Positions 1-9,366 of a stretch of DNA of 64,000 nucleotides are shown in pieces. Within the stretch, counting starts at the first letter, position 1, and the number at the start of each line of letters is the position of its first letter. Source of the DNA: Actinomadura opuntiae. Its GTDB lineage: Bacteria > Actinomycetota > Actinomycetes > Streptosporangiales > Streptosporangiaceae. The stretch is taken from positions 372,001 to 436,000 of the forward strand of contig NZ_JASNWF010000006.1 of NCBI RefSeq assembly GCF_030283205.1. Reading direction: 5' to 3'. The position numbers were made by a program, and so were the translations under genes. Under the pieces are notes generated by a model. The model had not been told where the DNA came from, ran no database searches, and was given only the letters and a program-made list of their open reading frames with translations.

Positions 1-2
1 CC

Positions 3-881
3 GCTCCCGCCGCGATGGTCGCCGGCGTCGTGCATCCCGACATCTGGTGGACGGTCGCGTCCGGCGTGGCCGGGTCGCGGCTGTACGCGCTGGACGGCAA
101 GGGCCGCACCCGCGCCGCCTACACGCTGACCGGCGTCCCGGCGGGCCGCTGGGACGCCATCACGGTCGTCAAGAACGGGGCCGGGGAGTCGGGGCTGTTC
201 GTCGGCGACCTGAGCGCGGGCCGGGCGGGGAGCCTGGTGCTGCACCGGGTGGCCGAGCCGAAGACGCTGACCGGCGGGGCGCTGGCGGCCAAGTCGTTCA
301 AGGTGAAGTACCCCGACGGCGGGCACCGGGGCGCCGCGCTGCTGGCCGACCCGGCCGAGACCCGCGTCTACATCATCACCCGGGACGCGACGGCCGCGGG
401 CGTGTTCGCGCTGCCGGGGGTGCTCGGCCCGGCGACGAACGCGCTGACGCGGCTGCGGACGCTGCCGTTCCCGGTGCGCGGCGGCGCCTTCGCCCGGGAC
501 GGCCGGGTGATCCTCAAGACGACCACGGACGTGCGGATCCTCGGCGGTATCCGCGACGACGCCGGGCAGGTCGTCAAGACGTCGGCGTCGCTGGCCGGGC
601 ACGCGTTCGGGGTGTCCTCGGACGGCAGGAAGGTGTACCTGTCGAACGCGAGCAGCAGCAGGCCGGTGTTCCGTTCGCTGGCGCTGCCGGCGGTGAACGC
701 GGCGACGCAGCCGGACGCGTCCGCGTCCCCGGCGGCGAACGACGGATCACCGGTCGCGTACCCGTCCAAGTCGGGGATGCCCGGCGGCCTGATCGGCACC
801 GGCGCGCTCGTCGGCCTGGTGCTGCTAGGGCTCCTGGGGGGCGTGTTCTACGTACGGGGTCGCCGTCACAGTGGTGCCTGA
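3..881 (+). CDS. Membrane-anchored secreted propeller-like protein, 5' partial
   Basis: The reading frame is open to the left edge, and the first in-frame ATG (position 15) has no ribosome binding site, so the true start probably lies upstream. The visible part (about 290 residues) is rich in short beta-strand repeats, such as the SGLFVGDLSAGR and SSDGRKVYLSNAS segments, resembling a beta-propeller or YVTN-like fold. A Pro/Ser/Ala linker follows, then one C-terminal membrane helix (GLIGTGALVGLVLLGLLGG) and a short basic tail, so the propeller should sit outside the cell on a C-terminal anchor. The last 57 bp overlap the end of the convergent polymerase gene. No enzymatic motif is recognised; the function is unknown. 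The adjacent polysaccharide genes suggest a cell-envelope role. Confidence 0.6.
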   Translation, partial: APAAMVAGVVHPDIWWTVASGVAGSRLYALDGKGRTRAAYTLTGVPAGRWDAITVVKNGAGESGLFVGDLSAGRAGSLVLHRVAEPKTLTGGALAAKSFKVKYPDGGHRGAALLADPAETRVYIITRDATAAGVFALPGVLGPATNALTRLRTLPFPVRGGAFARDGRVILKTTTDVRILGGIRDDAGQVVKTSASLAGHAFGVSSDGRKVYLSNASSSRPVFRSLALPAVNAATQPDASASPAANDGSPVAYPSKSGMPGGLIGTGALVGLVLLGLLGGVFYVRGRRHSGA

Positions 882-2180
882 GCGGCCGCCCGGCAGCTCC
901 AGCGCCTCCTCGGGCCGCCGCTGGACGGGCGCGGGGTCGCCGCCCTGCCGGCGCAGCGCCTCCGTCCACGCCACGAGGATGAACAGCCACACCGACGACA
1001 CGTTCGCGGGGGCGGCGAGGCCCTCGGTGGTCATGCTGTCGGTGAGGAAGCAGCCGAAGATCCCCAGCAGCATGCCGGCGTCGGCGCGCAGCGTCCGGTG
1101 CCGGCAGAGCGTCAGCAGCACGAACCCGAGCGTCAGCAGCAGCGCCGCGAACGCGATCGTGCCGACGACGCCGTTGTCGACGAGCGCGTTGATGAACGCG
1201 TTGTGGCCGCCGCCGAGGCCGATGCTGTCCAGGAACAGGCCGCGGGACGCGCCGAGGCCCCGGCCGAAGATCGGCTCCTCCCGGAACGCGTCCATCGCCA
1301 GCGACCACAGCTCGGTGCGGGAGTTCAGGGTGGCGAGCTGCTCGGTGCTCTCGCCGCGCGACACGAACGCGAGGATCTTGTCGGAGAACGCCAGCACCGC
1401 CAGCACGGCCACCGCGGCGCCCATCACGATCACGTCGATCCGGCCCTTGGGGCCGCGCGCGGTGGCCAGCAGGACGAGCAGCCCCGCGGCGCAGCCCAGC
1501 GCCGCGCCGCGCGTCCCGGTGGCGACGAGCGCGCCCGTCAGGACCGCCAGCGCCACCACGTAGACGACCGGGTGCCACAGCCGGTCCTGCGGCCGGTTCC
1601 ACCGGATCAGGTAGCCGACGACCAGCAGGATCGCGACGGCGAGGTACACGCCGGCGATGACGGGGTGGACGTACAGCCAGTTGAACCGCGACTCGGTGTG
1701 CAGCGTGCGGGGGAACGGGTGCGCGGCGCCGATCCCCACCGACACCAGCACGATCCCGATGAAGATGTGCGCGAGCTTGCGCAGGTCGGCGGGGGTGGCG
1801 CGGGTCGCGATGGCGTGCGCCACCAGCATCGTGATCAGCAGCTGGACGCCGCGGACGATGCCGAGCGACTTGAACGGCGACCACAGCGCCGAGAACGCCA
1901 CGTACCCGCAGAAGCACCAGGCCGCCAGCAGCAGCCCGGTGGTGCGGCGCCGCGGCAGGTAGAGCCCGAACCGCCACACCAGGTACAGCGCCGCCGCGCC
2001 GTAGACGGCGATCTCCAGCAGGACGGTCATGTCGGCGCTGCCGCTGACGGCGTTGTCGACGTCCCGGCTGCGCAGCTTGTAGTCGCTGGCGAGCATCAGG
2101 GCCAGCGGCAGCGCGTAGGCCCACCACCCGGCGCTCGGCGCGGGCGGCCGGCGGCGCGGGAAGATGCCTTTGACGGTCAT
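825..2180 (-). CDS. O-antigen ligase / polysaccharide polymerase family membrane protein (Wzy/WaaL-like)
   Basis: Polytopic membrane protein of 451 residues with about ten hydrophobic segments. It carries the hallmarks of the O-antigen ligase/polymerase superfamily: a TGTRGA motif near residue 221, a loop with NSRTELW and IFGRGLG, then GGHNAFINALVDNGVVG near residue 323. Family members join lipid-linked repeat units to a growing chain or an acceptor on the outer face of the membrane. The start at 2180 is preceded by a good GGGAGGG-type ribosome binding site; in-frame codons extending to 2222 are less likely. The gene ends inside the neighbouring convergent gene. The nearby flippase, Wzz-like protein and glycosyltransferases support a Wzx/Wzy-type pathway. 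Polymerase versus ligase cannot be decided from sequence alone. Confidence 0.8.
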   Translation of the reverse strand: MTVKGIFPRRRPPAPSAGWWAYALPLALMLASDYKLRSRDVDNAVSGSADMTVLLEIAVYGAAALYLVWRFGLYLPRRRTTGLLLAAWCFCGYVAFSALWSPFKSLGIVRGVQLLITMLVAHAIATRATPADLRKLAHIFIGIVLVSVGIGAAHPFPRTLHTESRFNWLYVHPVIAGVYLAVAILLVVGYLIRWNRPQDRLWHPVVYVVALAVLTGALVATGTRGAALGCAAGLLVLLATARGPKGRIDVIVMGAAVAVLAVLAFSDKILAFVSRGESTEQLATLNSRTELWSLAMDAFREEPIFGRGLGASRGLFLDSIGLGGGHNAFINALVDNGVVGTIAFAALLLTLGFVLLTLCRHRTLRADAGMLLGIFGCFLTDSMTTEGLAAPANVSSVWLFILVAWTEALRRQGGDPAPVQRRPEEALELPGGRSGTTVTATPYVEHAPQEP

Positions 2181-2278
2181 GAGGCCCTCCCTGGGTGAGT
2201 CCGGCCGCCGCCGTGCCCGCACGGGCTCGTTAAAGACGAGACCAAGGATACGGGTGGCGGACCGGTAGCCTGTCCCCC

Positions 2279-3166
2279 GTGAATCGAGGGACTCTTCCCG
2301 GCCCGGTCGTCGCCGCGGGCCGTAGCGTGATCCGTGGGTACGGGATGAGCACGGCGGCGCTGCGCCCCGGCCCCGACTTCCTGCTGATCGGCGCCAAGCG
2401 CGGCGGCTCCACCTCGCTGTACTACACGCTGCTGGAGCATCCGCAGGTCATGCCGCTGTTCCCGAACGCGCGGCTGCTGCCCAAGGACAACCACACCAAG
2501 GGCGTCCACTACTTCGACACCAACTACGACAAGGGCGGCGCCTGGTACCGGTCGCACTTCCCGGCGTCCGCGCGCCGCGCCGGCAAGGTCGTGGGGGAGG
2601 GCTCGCCGTACTACCTGTTCCACCCGCTGGCGGCGGAGCGGGCCGGGCGGGACGTCCCGGACGCCAAGATCCTGCTGGTGCTGCGGGACCCGATCGAGCG
2701 GGCGTTCTCGCACTACCGGGAGCGGCGGCGGCAGAACGCCGAGGACCTGCCCACGTTCGAGGAGGCCCTGGCCGCCGAGGCGGACCGGCTCGCCGGCGAG
2801 GAGGAGCGGATCGTCGCCGAGCAGCCCGGCTACGCCAGCTACGCGCACGAGCAGCAGTCCTACCGGGCGCAGGGCGAGTACGCCCCGCACCTGCGGCGCT
2901 GGATGGAGCACTTCCCGGCCGAGCGGTTCTGCGTGCTGGCGGCGGAGGAGTTCTACGCCGACCCGCAGGCCGCCTGCGACACCGTGGCGCGCTTCCTCGG
3001 GCTCGACCCCGCGCCGCTGCCCCCGTCGGCGATCAAGGTGTGGAACGCGGCGCCCAGCCAGGACCTCGCCCCCGCCACCCGGCAGGCCCTCGCCGAGCAC
3101 TACGCCCCCTTCAACACCGACCTGGAAGCGCTCCTAGGCCGCACCTTCCCCTGGGCGCGTGCTTGA
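2279..3166 (+). CDS. Sulfotransferase (PAPS-dependent)
   Basis: Cytosolic sulfotransferase-fold protein of up to 295 residues. The 5'-phosphosulfate loop is visible as GAKRGGSTSLYYTL (about residues 38-51). The 3'-phosphate-binding stretch is LRDPIERAFSHYRE (about 135-148), matching the RDP...S pattern of the family. The enzyme should transfer sulfate from PAPS to a hydroxyl or amine, most often on a sugar in bacterial members of this type. Its position beside the polymerase and upstream of glycosyltransferases and a PAPS-forming kinase suggests a glycan acceptor (inference). The start is uncertain: GTG at 2279 has no clear ribosome binding site, and ATG at 2345 would give 273 residues and still keep the PAPS loop. 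The stop codon is the first part of a dispersed repeat. Confidence 0.85.
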   Translation: MNRGTLPGPVVAAGRSVIRGYGMSTAALRPGPDFLLIGAKRGGSTSLYYTLLEHPQVMPLFPNARLLPKDNHTKGVHYFDTNYDKGGAWYRSHFPASARRAGKVVGEGSPYYLFHPLAAERAGRDVPDAKILLVLRDPIERAFSHYRERRRQNAEDLPTFEEALAAEADRLAGEEERIVAEQPGYASYAHEQQSYRAQGEYAPHLRRWMEHFPAERFCVLAAEEFYADPQAACDTVARFLGLDPAPLPPSAIKVWNAAPSQDLAPATRQALAEHYAPFNTDLEALLGRTFPWARA

Positions 3167-3390
3167 TTGCATTGCCCTTGGCGTCAGGCGCTGGGGCGCC
3201 TTCCTTCGGCGGGCACTGCGGCGATCGCTGTGTTGATTGCACCGCCCTTGGCGGTCGGGCGTTGGACGCCCTCCCTTCGGCGGGCGCTGCGTGCGATCGC
3301 TGCATCGCTCCGACTCGGCCCTGGGGGCCTCGCTGCGCGATCGGATTCTCGCAAGCTCGAATCCGGCTTCGCACGCGATCGCAACGCCCG
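3163..3390. repeat. Dispersed repeat, two diverged copies in tandem
   Basis: Copy A (3163-3231) begins with the TTGATTGCA that supplies the stop codon of the sulfotransferase gene. Copy B (3232 to about 3390) begins with the same TTGATTGCA and is longer. Both continue with a GCCCTTGGCG...GGCG hairpin-like stretch and a GCGATCGCTG block. Copy B also has GATCGCTGCATCGCTCCG and GCGATCGCAACGCCC. A related copy lies at 62757-62910, again starting at a gene's stop codon. No protein gene is seen in 3167-3425. Confidence 0.7.
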
Positions 3391-3425
3391 GGTCGCTGAC
3401 GGCTGAGGAGGGGCAACGATCCCCG

Positions 3426-5246
3426 TCAGGACGTCCACGCTCCGACGTGGCGGGTGCCGGTGGGTTTGTTGAGGAGGGCGGCGATGGGGGCTGGGAGGGG
3501 GAGGGCGGTGCCGGTGTCCGCCTGGGTGGCGAAACTGCGTTCCAGGGCGCCGTCCTGGCCGGCGGCGCCGCCGGTGGTCTTCAGGACGCCGCGCTTCTCC
3601 TGACCGGTCTCTGACCGGAACCGGCCAAGGTCGGTGAAGTCGGAGGTGCCGCCGGAACCGCGCGCCCACCGCACGACGGCGTGCGGGTTCCCGTCCGGGC
3701 GGACGTAGACGTTGCCGTCGACGGTGAGGCCCATCTGGCCGCCGCCGCGCCGGTGCGTGCCGTCCTCGACGCACAGCAGGCACGGGGTGCGCGGGCGGGC
3801 GTCGGCGAGGGTGTTGTTGCTGATCACGACCTTGGACACCTGCCAGGTCATCGCCGGGTCGCCGTTCTTCTGCCGCGGGTCGCGGCCGGCCGCGTGCGGG
3901 TCGGACGGGCTGCGCGGGTCCTGCGCGAGGTGGATGGTGCGGCCGTTGCCCGCCATCGAGTTGTTCCAGATCTGGACGTCGGAGGTGTTGTTGACCTTCA
4001 GCCCGTCCCCGGCGTTGCCGCCGATCACGTTGCCGGCGACGACCGCCTTGGCGCTCAGCTCCAGCGAGACGCCGTGGTCGGCGTTGCGCAGGATCCGGTT
4101 GCCGGTGAGGGTGATGTCGTAGACGGACTCGTCCATCCACACGCCCTTGCCGAGGTTGTCGGCGAACACGCCGCCGGTCACCGCGACCTGCCGCGACCGG
4201 GTCACCTTCACCCCGCCGGAGACCGGCGAGTACTTGAAGTGCTCGGCGTTGTTGCCGGTGCTGCGGACCCCCTCCAGCCGCAGGTCGTCGGCGTAGTTGG
4301 CGTGGACGCCGAGCATCCCGTTGCCGTCGGCGGTGACGTGCCGGACGCGGGCGTGCGCGGCGAGCACGCTGAGGCCGGTGGTGGCCGAGTCGTCCACGGC
4401 GACGTTCTCGACGGTGACGCGCGGCGCGGTGACCTTCACGCTGCCGAGCTGGGGAAGCGAGGTGGCGTAGCGGCGGACGCCGAGGCCTCGCAGCCGGGAG
4501 CCGGCGCCGCCGACGGTGATCGCCTCCGACAGCGTGCTGGCGCGCACGTCGTGCCCGCGCGGGTCGGATCCGAGGTAGAGCCTGCGGGCGCCCTCGTCGA
4601 CGTAGAAGGTGCCGGGCTTGACGTCGGCACGCGCCCCGACCTGCCGCTGCGGGGCGCCGTCGAGCCACACCTGGTCGGGGTGGGCGGCCATCGGGTGGTC
4701 GGGGGAGACGAACTGGAAGTCGCCGTCCCCGCTGGCCTTGGCGCCCGCGGTGTAGGTGGGGCTGGCGTCGAAGCGGGTCGTCCAGCCCTCGCGGACCCAG
4801 GCGTCGTTGCCGGCCCGCCATCCGCCGACCGGCGAGCTGCCGTCCAGCCAGACGGCCTCGCGCGGCGCCGACTGGATGGTCAGCTTCTTGCCGCCGGGCA
4901 CGGTGACCGACTCGTGGTAGACGCCGCCGCGCAGCACGACCGTGCCGCCGGGGTGCGCCTTGGCGACGGCCCTGGCCAGCGTGCGCAGCGGGTGCTTGCG
5001 GGTGCCGTCCGCGCCGTCGTTCCCGGACGGCGACACGAACAGCGCGCCGTCCGGGACCGGGTAGGCCGTGGAGCCCATGGGCGCCGCGCCGGGCGGCCCC
5101 TGGACGGGGGAGGGCAGCTGGGGCGCCGCGTCGTGGCTGCGCGGCAGCTGCCAGCCCAGGAAGCCCACTCCCGCGATGACCGGCAGGGCGAGCACCCTGA
5201 CGATCATCGTCCGGTTCGAGCTGCGAGACCGGTTCGAGCTAGGCAT
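3426..5246 (-). CDS. Secreted right-handed parallel beta-helix repeat protein
   Basis: 606 residues. An N-terminal signal/anchor segment (about residues 14-32, VRVLALPVIAGVGFLGW) follows Ser/Arg-rich residues. After a Pro-rich linker comes the DUF1565/pectate-lyase-like opening FVSPSGNDGADGTRKHPLRT, then many short repeats with N and G at turns (GNGMLGVHANYADDLRLEG, ILRNADHGVSLELSAKAV), typical of a right-handed beta-helix. Such proteins are often polysaccharide lyases, epimerases or glycan-binding proteins. I see no specific catalytic signature, so the activity is left open. It lies between the sulfotransferase and a lipoprotein in a polysaccharide locus, which suggests it acts on or binds an extracellular glycan (inference). 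The lipoprotein gene just upstream on the same strand ends 57 bp away, so the two may be co-transcribed. Confidence 0.75.
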   Translation of the reverse strand: MPSSNRSRSSNRTMIVRVLALPVIAGVGFLGWQLPRSHDAAPQLPSPVQGPPGAAPMGSTAYPVPDGALFVSPSGNDGADGTRKHPLRTLARAVAKAHPGGTVVLRGGVYHESVTVPGGKKLTIQSAPREAVWLDGSSPVGGWRAGNDAWVREGWTTRFDASPTYTAGAKASGDGDFQFVSPDHPMAAHPDQVWLDGAPQRQVGARADVKPGTFYVDEGARRLYLGSDPRGHDVRASTLSEAITVGGAGSRLRGLGVRRYATSLPQLGSVKVTAPRVTVENVAVDDSATTGLSVLAAHARVRHVTADGNGMLGVHANYADDLRLEGVRSTGNNAEHFKYSPVSGGVKVTRSRQVAVTGGVFADNLGKGVWMDESVYDITLTGNRILRNADHGVSLELSAKAVVAGNVIGGNAGDGLKVNNTSDVQIWNNSMAGNGRTIHLAQDPRSPSDPHAAGRDPRQKNGDPAMTWQVSKVVISNNTLADARPRTPCLLCVEDGTHRRGGGQMGLTVDGNVYVRPDGNPHAVVRWARGSGGTSDFTDLGRFRSETGQEKRGVLKTTGGAAGQDGALERSFATQADTGTALPLPAPIAALLNKPTGTRHVGAWTS

Positions 5247-5303
5247 GGCACGACCCTTTACCCCCGGGGAACGCTGGAATCACGAACGTACCCCGCCGAA
5301 CCC

Positions 5304-5885
5304 TCAGTTGTGCAGGGCCCCCGCGAACAGTGCGGTCTTGTGCTGGGCGTCGAACTTGACACCGACCTTGACGGACTTGTATCCGGACGACGGCAGGTCG
5401 AAGGCGTAGGACGCCGACCTGCGCCCGCCGGGCGGGACGGTGCCGTAGAAGTCGTTCAGGTTGGCGTAGGAGGTGTGCTGCGCGCGCGTCTTCTTCGCCC
5501 CGTAGACGGCGGTGACCTGCACCTTGTTGAGGTCGAGGGGCTTGCTGGAGCCGTTGTCGAACTTCAGCGTGAAGATGGTGAGCACCTTGCCGGTGAGCTC
5601 GCCGGGCCCCTGGTCCTTGTTCTTGACGTAGCGGATGTTGCTGATCGCCACGCTGACCTTGTCGTCGTAGGTGACCGGCTTGCTCAGCCCGCCGGAGGAC
5701 TTCAGCGTGGCCGAGCCGGGCGCGGCGTTGGCCTGCTCGGTCGGCTGCGCGCTCGGCGGCGGGGGCGGGGTCGGGGTCGCCGCCTTCTTCTTCCCCCCGC
5801 CGCATCCGGTCAGCGCCAGCGCGAGGGCGAGCACGGCGCCCGTCGCGGCGAGATGCCTGCGCGGACGCGCTCCCCGATGGGACAT
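5304..5885 (-). CDS. Lipoprotein with DUF4352-like immunoglobulin-type domain
   Basis: 193 residues. An arginine-rich N-terminus and hydrophobic segment end in the lipobox LTGC, followed by GGGKKK and a Pro/Thr linker, so it should be lipid-anchored outside the membrane. The rest has the alternating strand pattern of the DUF4352/telokin-like fold, including ILTFTLKFDN-type wording (VLTIFTLKFDNGS) and a VPPGGRRSASYAFDLP segment. The start at 5885 has an AGGAGAG site a few bases upstream, so the longer form from 5930 is unlikely. It is divergent from the first beta-propeller gene and precedes the beta-helix gene on the same strand. Family members are commonly hypothetical, and no function is assigned. 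Confidence 0.65.
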   Translation of the reverse strand: MSHRGARPRRHLAATGAVLALALALTGCGGGKKKAATPTPPPPPSAQPTEQANAAPGSATLKSSGGLSKPVTYDDKVSVAISNIRYVKNKDQGPGELTGKVLTIFTLKFDNGSSKPLDLNKVQVTAVYGAKKTRAQHTSYANLNDFYGTVPPGGRRSASYAFDLPSSGYKSVKVGVKFDAQHKTALFAGALHN

Positions 5886-6040
5886 CCGGCTCTCTCCTAT
5901 CCAGTGACGGCGAACGTCGTCAAGCGACAACGAACAGAAACTTCCGGAGCAGAACAGTGTAAACAGGGATACCGGATTACCCTGCTTTTACTTCCGTGAC
6001 CGAGGGGGCCACCGGAGACGAGCGGCAGGGGACCGGCCCA

Positions 6041-9000
6041 GTGAGATCTGTACTTTCGCACCGGCGCGCGTGGCGCGTCCGTAAAACGGCGATAGCCGCG
6101 TTCACCGCCTTCTCGACGGCGCTTCTCGGCGCCGCCGCCGTGCCGGCCGCGGCCGACACCGACCCGCCGTCCGGCACGCCCGCGACGGTCAGCGCCGACC
6201 CGCTGCCGACCGCGCAGGTCAACGGGGTCGTGTGGAGCATGGCGACGGTCGGCGGCACCGTCTATGCGACGGGGAACTTCACCAAGGCGCGCCCCGCGGG
6301 CGTCGCCGAGGGAGGGGCGGGCGAGGTCGCGCGCGGCAACATCCTCGCCTTCGACCTCACCACCGGGAACCTCATCTCGTCCTTCGACCACTCCCTGAAC
6401 GGGCAGGGCCTGCGGATCGTCGCCTCGCCCGACGGCAAGCGCGTCTACGTCGGCGGCGATTTCACGACCGTGGACGGCCAGACCCGCAACCACGTCGCCG
6501 CCTTCGACACCGCCACCGGCGCGCTCGTCACGTCGTTCGCCCCCTCGGTGTCGGCCAAGGTCCGCGCGATCGCGGCGACGGACTCGACCGTCTACCTGGG
6601 CGGCAACTTCTTCAACGTCAACGGCGCCGGGCGGACGCGGCTCGCGGCGGTGAAGGCCGCCGACGGCTCCAACATCGACACCTGGCGGCCCACCGCGGAC
6701 GACGACGAGGTCTTCGCGCTGGCGCTCGCGCCCGCAGGCGACCGGGTGATCGTCGGCGGCCGGTTCCAGCAGCTCAACGGCGAGAGGCACGTCGGCATCG
6801 GCGCCGTCAGCGCGGCCAACGGCGGGACGGCGCCGTGGAGCAGCACGCCGATCCCCGGCAAGCTCGGCGACAGCATGTTCTCCTACGTGACGGACCTGTA
6901 CGTGTCCGGCGACACCGTCTACGGCGCCGCGGACGGGGAGGGCTGGCACTGGTTCGACGGCCGGTTCGCCGCCAAGGCCGCCACCGGCGACCTGGTGTGG
7001 CTCGACAACTGCTACGGCGCGACGTACGGGATGTTCGTGCAGGCGCAGGCCGTCTACAGCGTCTCGCACGCGCACGACTGCACCTCGCTCGGCGCCTGGC
7101 CCGACACCAGCCCGCAGACGTTCCAGCGCGCGCTGGCCGAGACGACGGCCCCCACCGGGACCGACCACGGGTCCCCGAGCGTCGGCAGCAGCTACAGCGG
7201 CCAGCCGATCCCGGGCCTGCTGCACTGGTTCCCGAGGCTGGCGATCGGGTCGTTCACCAAGCAGTACCAGGCGGCGTGGGCCGTCACGGGCAACGGCGAC
7301 TACGTCGCGATGGGCGGCGAGTTCCCGAACGTCAACGGCAAGGCGCAGCAGGGCCTGGTGCGGTTCGCGGTGAAGGCGAAGGCGCCGAACAAGGTCGGCC
7401 CGCAGGCCGCCGACCTCGGCACCCCGACGGCGACCCCCATGGCGGACGGCAGCGTCCGCGTGGGCTGGAAGACCACCTGGGACATGGACAACGCGTCGCT
7501 GAAGTACGAGGTGCTGCGCGACGGCGGGAGCACGCCGATCGGGACGGTCGACCGGACGTCAACGTTCTGGGACGAGCCGAACGCCGCCTACTTCGACGCC
7601 ACCGCCGCGCCCGGCACCTCCCACACCTACAAGGTGCGCGCGGTGGACGCCGCCGGTAACGCCGTGACCAGCGCGGCGTCCAACGCGGCGACGACGGGGA
7701 ACGGCACGCCGGGCCCGTATTCGAGCCAGATCAGGGCCGACGGCGCGCAGGCGTACTGGCGGCTCGGCGAGCCGAGCGGTCCCGCCTACGACTACGCGGG
7801 CTCCAACGACCTCACGCTCGGCCTCGGCGTCACCCAGGGCCAGGACGGCGCGATCTCCGGCGACGCCGACAAGGCGGTGGGCTTCGGCGGCTTCTTCGGC
7901 TCGTCCGCGGGCAGCGGCGCCGCTGCCGCGCCGGGCGATTTCAGCGTCGAGGCGTGGGTGCGGACGACGTCCGGCAGCGGCGGGAAGATCATCGGGTACG
8001 GGAGCAGCGCGTCCGGCAACAGCTCGTCCTACGACCGGCACCTGTACATGACCAACGACGGCCGGGTCGTGTTCGGCGTCTATCCGGGCTCCACGAAGAC
8101 GGTCCAGAGCGCGGCCGGGCTGAACGACGGCAAGTGGCACCACGTCGTCGGGACCCTGGACGGCGGCGCCGGGATGAAGCTGTACGTCGACGGCGCGCAG
8201 GCCGCGGCGGACGCCGGCGTGACGTCGGCGCAGAGCTACTCCGGCTACTGGCGGATCGGCGGCGACAACCTCGGCGGCTGGCCGAACCGGCCGTTCAACG
8301 ACTACTTCAACGGGACGATCGACGAGGCGGCGGTGTACCCGCGGGCGCTGACCGCCGACCAGGTAGCCCGCCACCACGGCCTCGGCACCGGCGCCGTCAA
8401 GCCGAACCAGCCGCCGACCGCCGCGTTCACCTCGGCGTGCGACGAGCTGGCCTGCACGTTCGACGGCTCCGCGTCGGCCGACCCGGACGGGACGGTCGCG
8501 GCCTACGCCTGGGACTTCGGTGACGGGACGACCGGCACCGGCGCCAAGCCGTCGCACACCTACGCGGCGGCCGGGAACTACACCGTCAAGCTCACCGTCA
8601 CCGACGACAAGGACGCGACCGGCGAGGTCGTGCACGCGGTCGGGGCGACGTCGTCGCTGCTGGCGTCGGACGCGTTCGGCCGGACGGTCACCGGCGGCTG
8701 GGGCGCCGCCGACACCGGCGGAGCCTGGAGCAAGGTCGGCTCCGGCGGTGTGCTGTCGGCGGGCGGGACCGGGCAGATCGAGCTGCCGGCAGCCAAGAAC
8801 GACGGCGGCGCGAACCTGAACGCGGTGTCGTCGCAGGACACCGACCTGACGTTCACCGTCGCGACCGACAAGGAGGGCACCGGCAACGGCGTCTACGTGT
8901 GGGCGATCGGGCGGCGCGTCGCCGGGCAGGGCGACTACCGGGCCCGGCTCAGGCTGCGCCCGTCCGGGGTGGTGTCGCTGCAGCTCAGCCGGACCGACGC

Positions 9001-9298
9001 GAGCAACGTCGAGACGGCCGTCGGCGCCGAGCAGACCGTCTCCGGCCTCACCTACCGGGCGGGCGTGCCGCTGCACATGCGCCTCCAGGTGACCGGCGGG
9101 TCGCCGACCGCGCTGAAGGCGAAGGTGTGGGCGGACGGCGCGGCCGAGCCGGACTGGCAGGCCACCGGGACCGACGCGACGGGCGGGCTGCAGGCCGCCG
9201 GCGCGGTCGGGATCCGGGCCTACCTGGCGGGCAACGCCACGAACGCGCCCGCGGTCGTGTCCGTCGACGACCTGCGGGCGGCCCGGGTCACCGGCTGA
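6041..9298 (+). CDS. Large secreted beta-propeller protein with FnIII-, LamG- and PKD-like modules
   Basis: About 1085 residues. A signal peptide ends near VPAAADTDPP. A beta-propeller domain of about 430 residues follows (repeats such as GKRVYVGGDFTTVDG and STVYLGGNFFNVNGAG), then a fibronectin-III-like segment (YEVLRDGG...TYKVRAVD). Next are a concanavalin/LamG domain (AYWRLGEPSG, FSVEAWVRTTSG, KWHHVVGTLDGGAGMKLYVDG), a PKD domain (FDGSASADPDGTV...WDFGDGTTG) and a final beta-rich domain (SDAFGRTVTGGWG). The GTG at 6041 has an AGGGGA site, and its position matches the starts of the two paralogues that follow; 5996 is the longer alternative. PKD and LamG modules usually bind glycans or surfaces. 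First of three tandem paralogues, and the only one with the C-terminal modules. No catalytic motif is seen. Confidence 0.75.
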   Translation: MRSVLSHRRAWRVRKTAIAAFTAFSTALLGAAAVPAAADTDPPSGTPATVSADPLPTAQVNGVVWSMATVGGTVYATGNFTKARPAGVAEGGAGEVARGNILAFDLTTGNLISSFDHSLNGQGLRIVASPDGKRVYVGGDFTTVDGQTRNHVAAFDTATGALVTSFAPSVSAKVRAIAATDSTVYLGGNFFNVNGAGRTRLAAVKAADGSNIDTWRPTADDDEVFALALAPAGDRVIVGGRFQQLNGERHVGIGAVSAANGGTAPWSSTPIPGKLGDSMFSYVTDLYVSGDTVYGAADGEGWHWFDGRFAAKAATGDLVWLDNCYGATYGMFVQAQAVYSVSHAHDCTSLGAWPDTSPQTFQRALAETTAPTGTDHGSPSVGSSYSGQPIPGLLHWFPRLAIGSFTKQYQAAWAVTGNGDYVAMGGEFPNVNGKAQQGLVRFAVKAKAPNKVGPQAADLGTPTATPMADGSVRVGWKTTWDMDNASLKYEVLRDGGSTPIGTVDRTSTFWDEPNAAYFDATAAPGTSHTYKVRAVDAAGNAVTSAASNAATTGNGTPGPYSSQIRADGAQAYWRLGEPSGPAYDYAGSNDLTLGLGVTQGQDGAISGDADKAVGFGGFFGSSAGSGAAAAPGDFSVEAWVRTTSGSGGKIIGYGSSASGNSSSYDRHLYMTNDGRVVFGVYPGSTKTVQSAAGLNDGKWHHVVGTLDGGAGMKLYVDGAQAAADAGVTSAQSYSGYWRIGGDNLGGWPNRPFNDYFNGTIDEAAVYPRALTADQVARHHGLGTGAVKPNQPPTAAFTSACDELACTFDGSASADPDGTVAAYAWDFGDGTTGTGAKPSHTYAAAGNYTVKLTVTDDKDATGEVVHAVGATSSLLASDAFGRTVTGGWGAADTGGAWSKVGSGGVLSAGGTGQIELPAAKNDGGANLNAVSSQDTDLTFTVATDKEGTGNGVYVWAIGRRVAGQGDYRARLRLRPSGVVSLQLSRTDASNVETAVGAEQTVSGLTYRAGVPLHMRLQVTGGSPTALKAKVWADGAAEPDWQATGTDATGGLQAAGAVGIRAYLAGNATNAPAVVSVDDLRAARVTG

Positions 9299-9353
9299 CC
9301 GTAAGTCACGAACTGCGGGCGGCCCGCGTCACCGGCTGACCGTAAGTCACGAA
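9272..9353 (+). repeat. 41-bp tandem duplication spanning a stop codon
   Basis: Units 9272-9312 and 9313-9353 are 41 bp each and differ at one position. The unit contains the last codons of the large propeller gene, its TGA stop and GTAAGTCACGAA. The second copy lies downstream of the stop and is non-coding. Confidence 0.9.
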
Positions 9354-9366
9354 AAATGCGAGTTGG

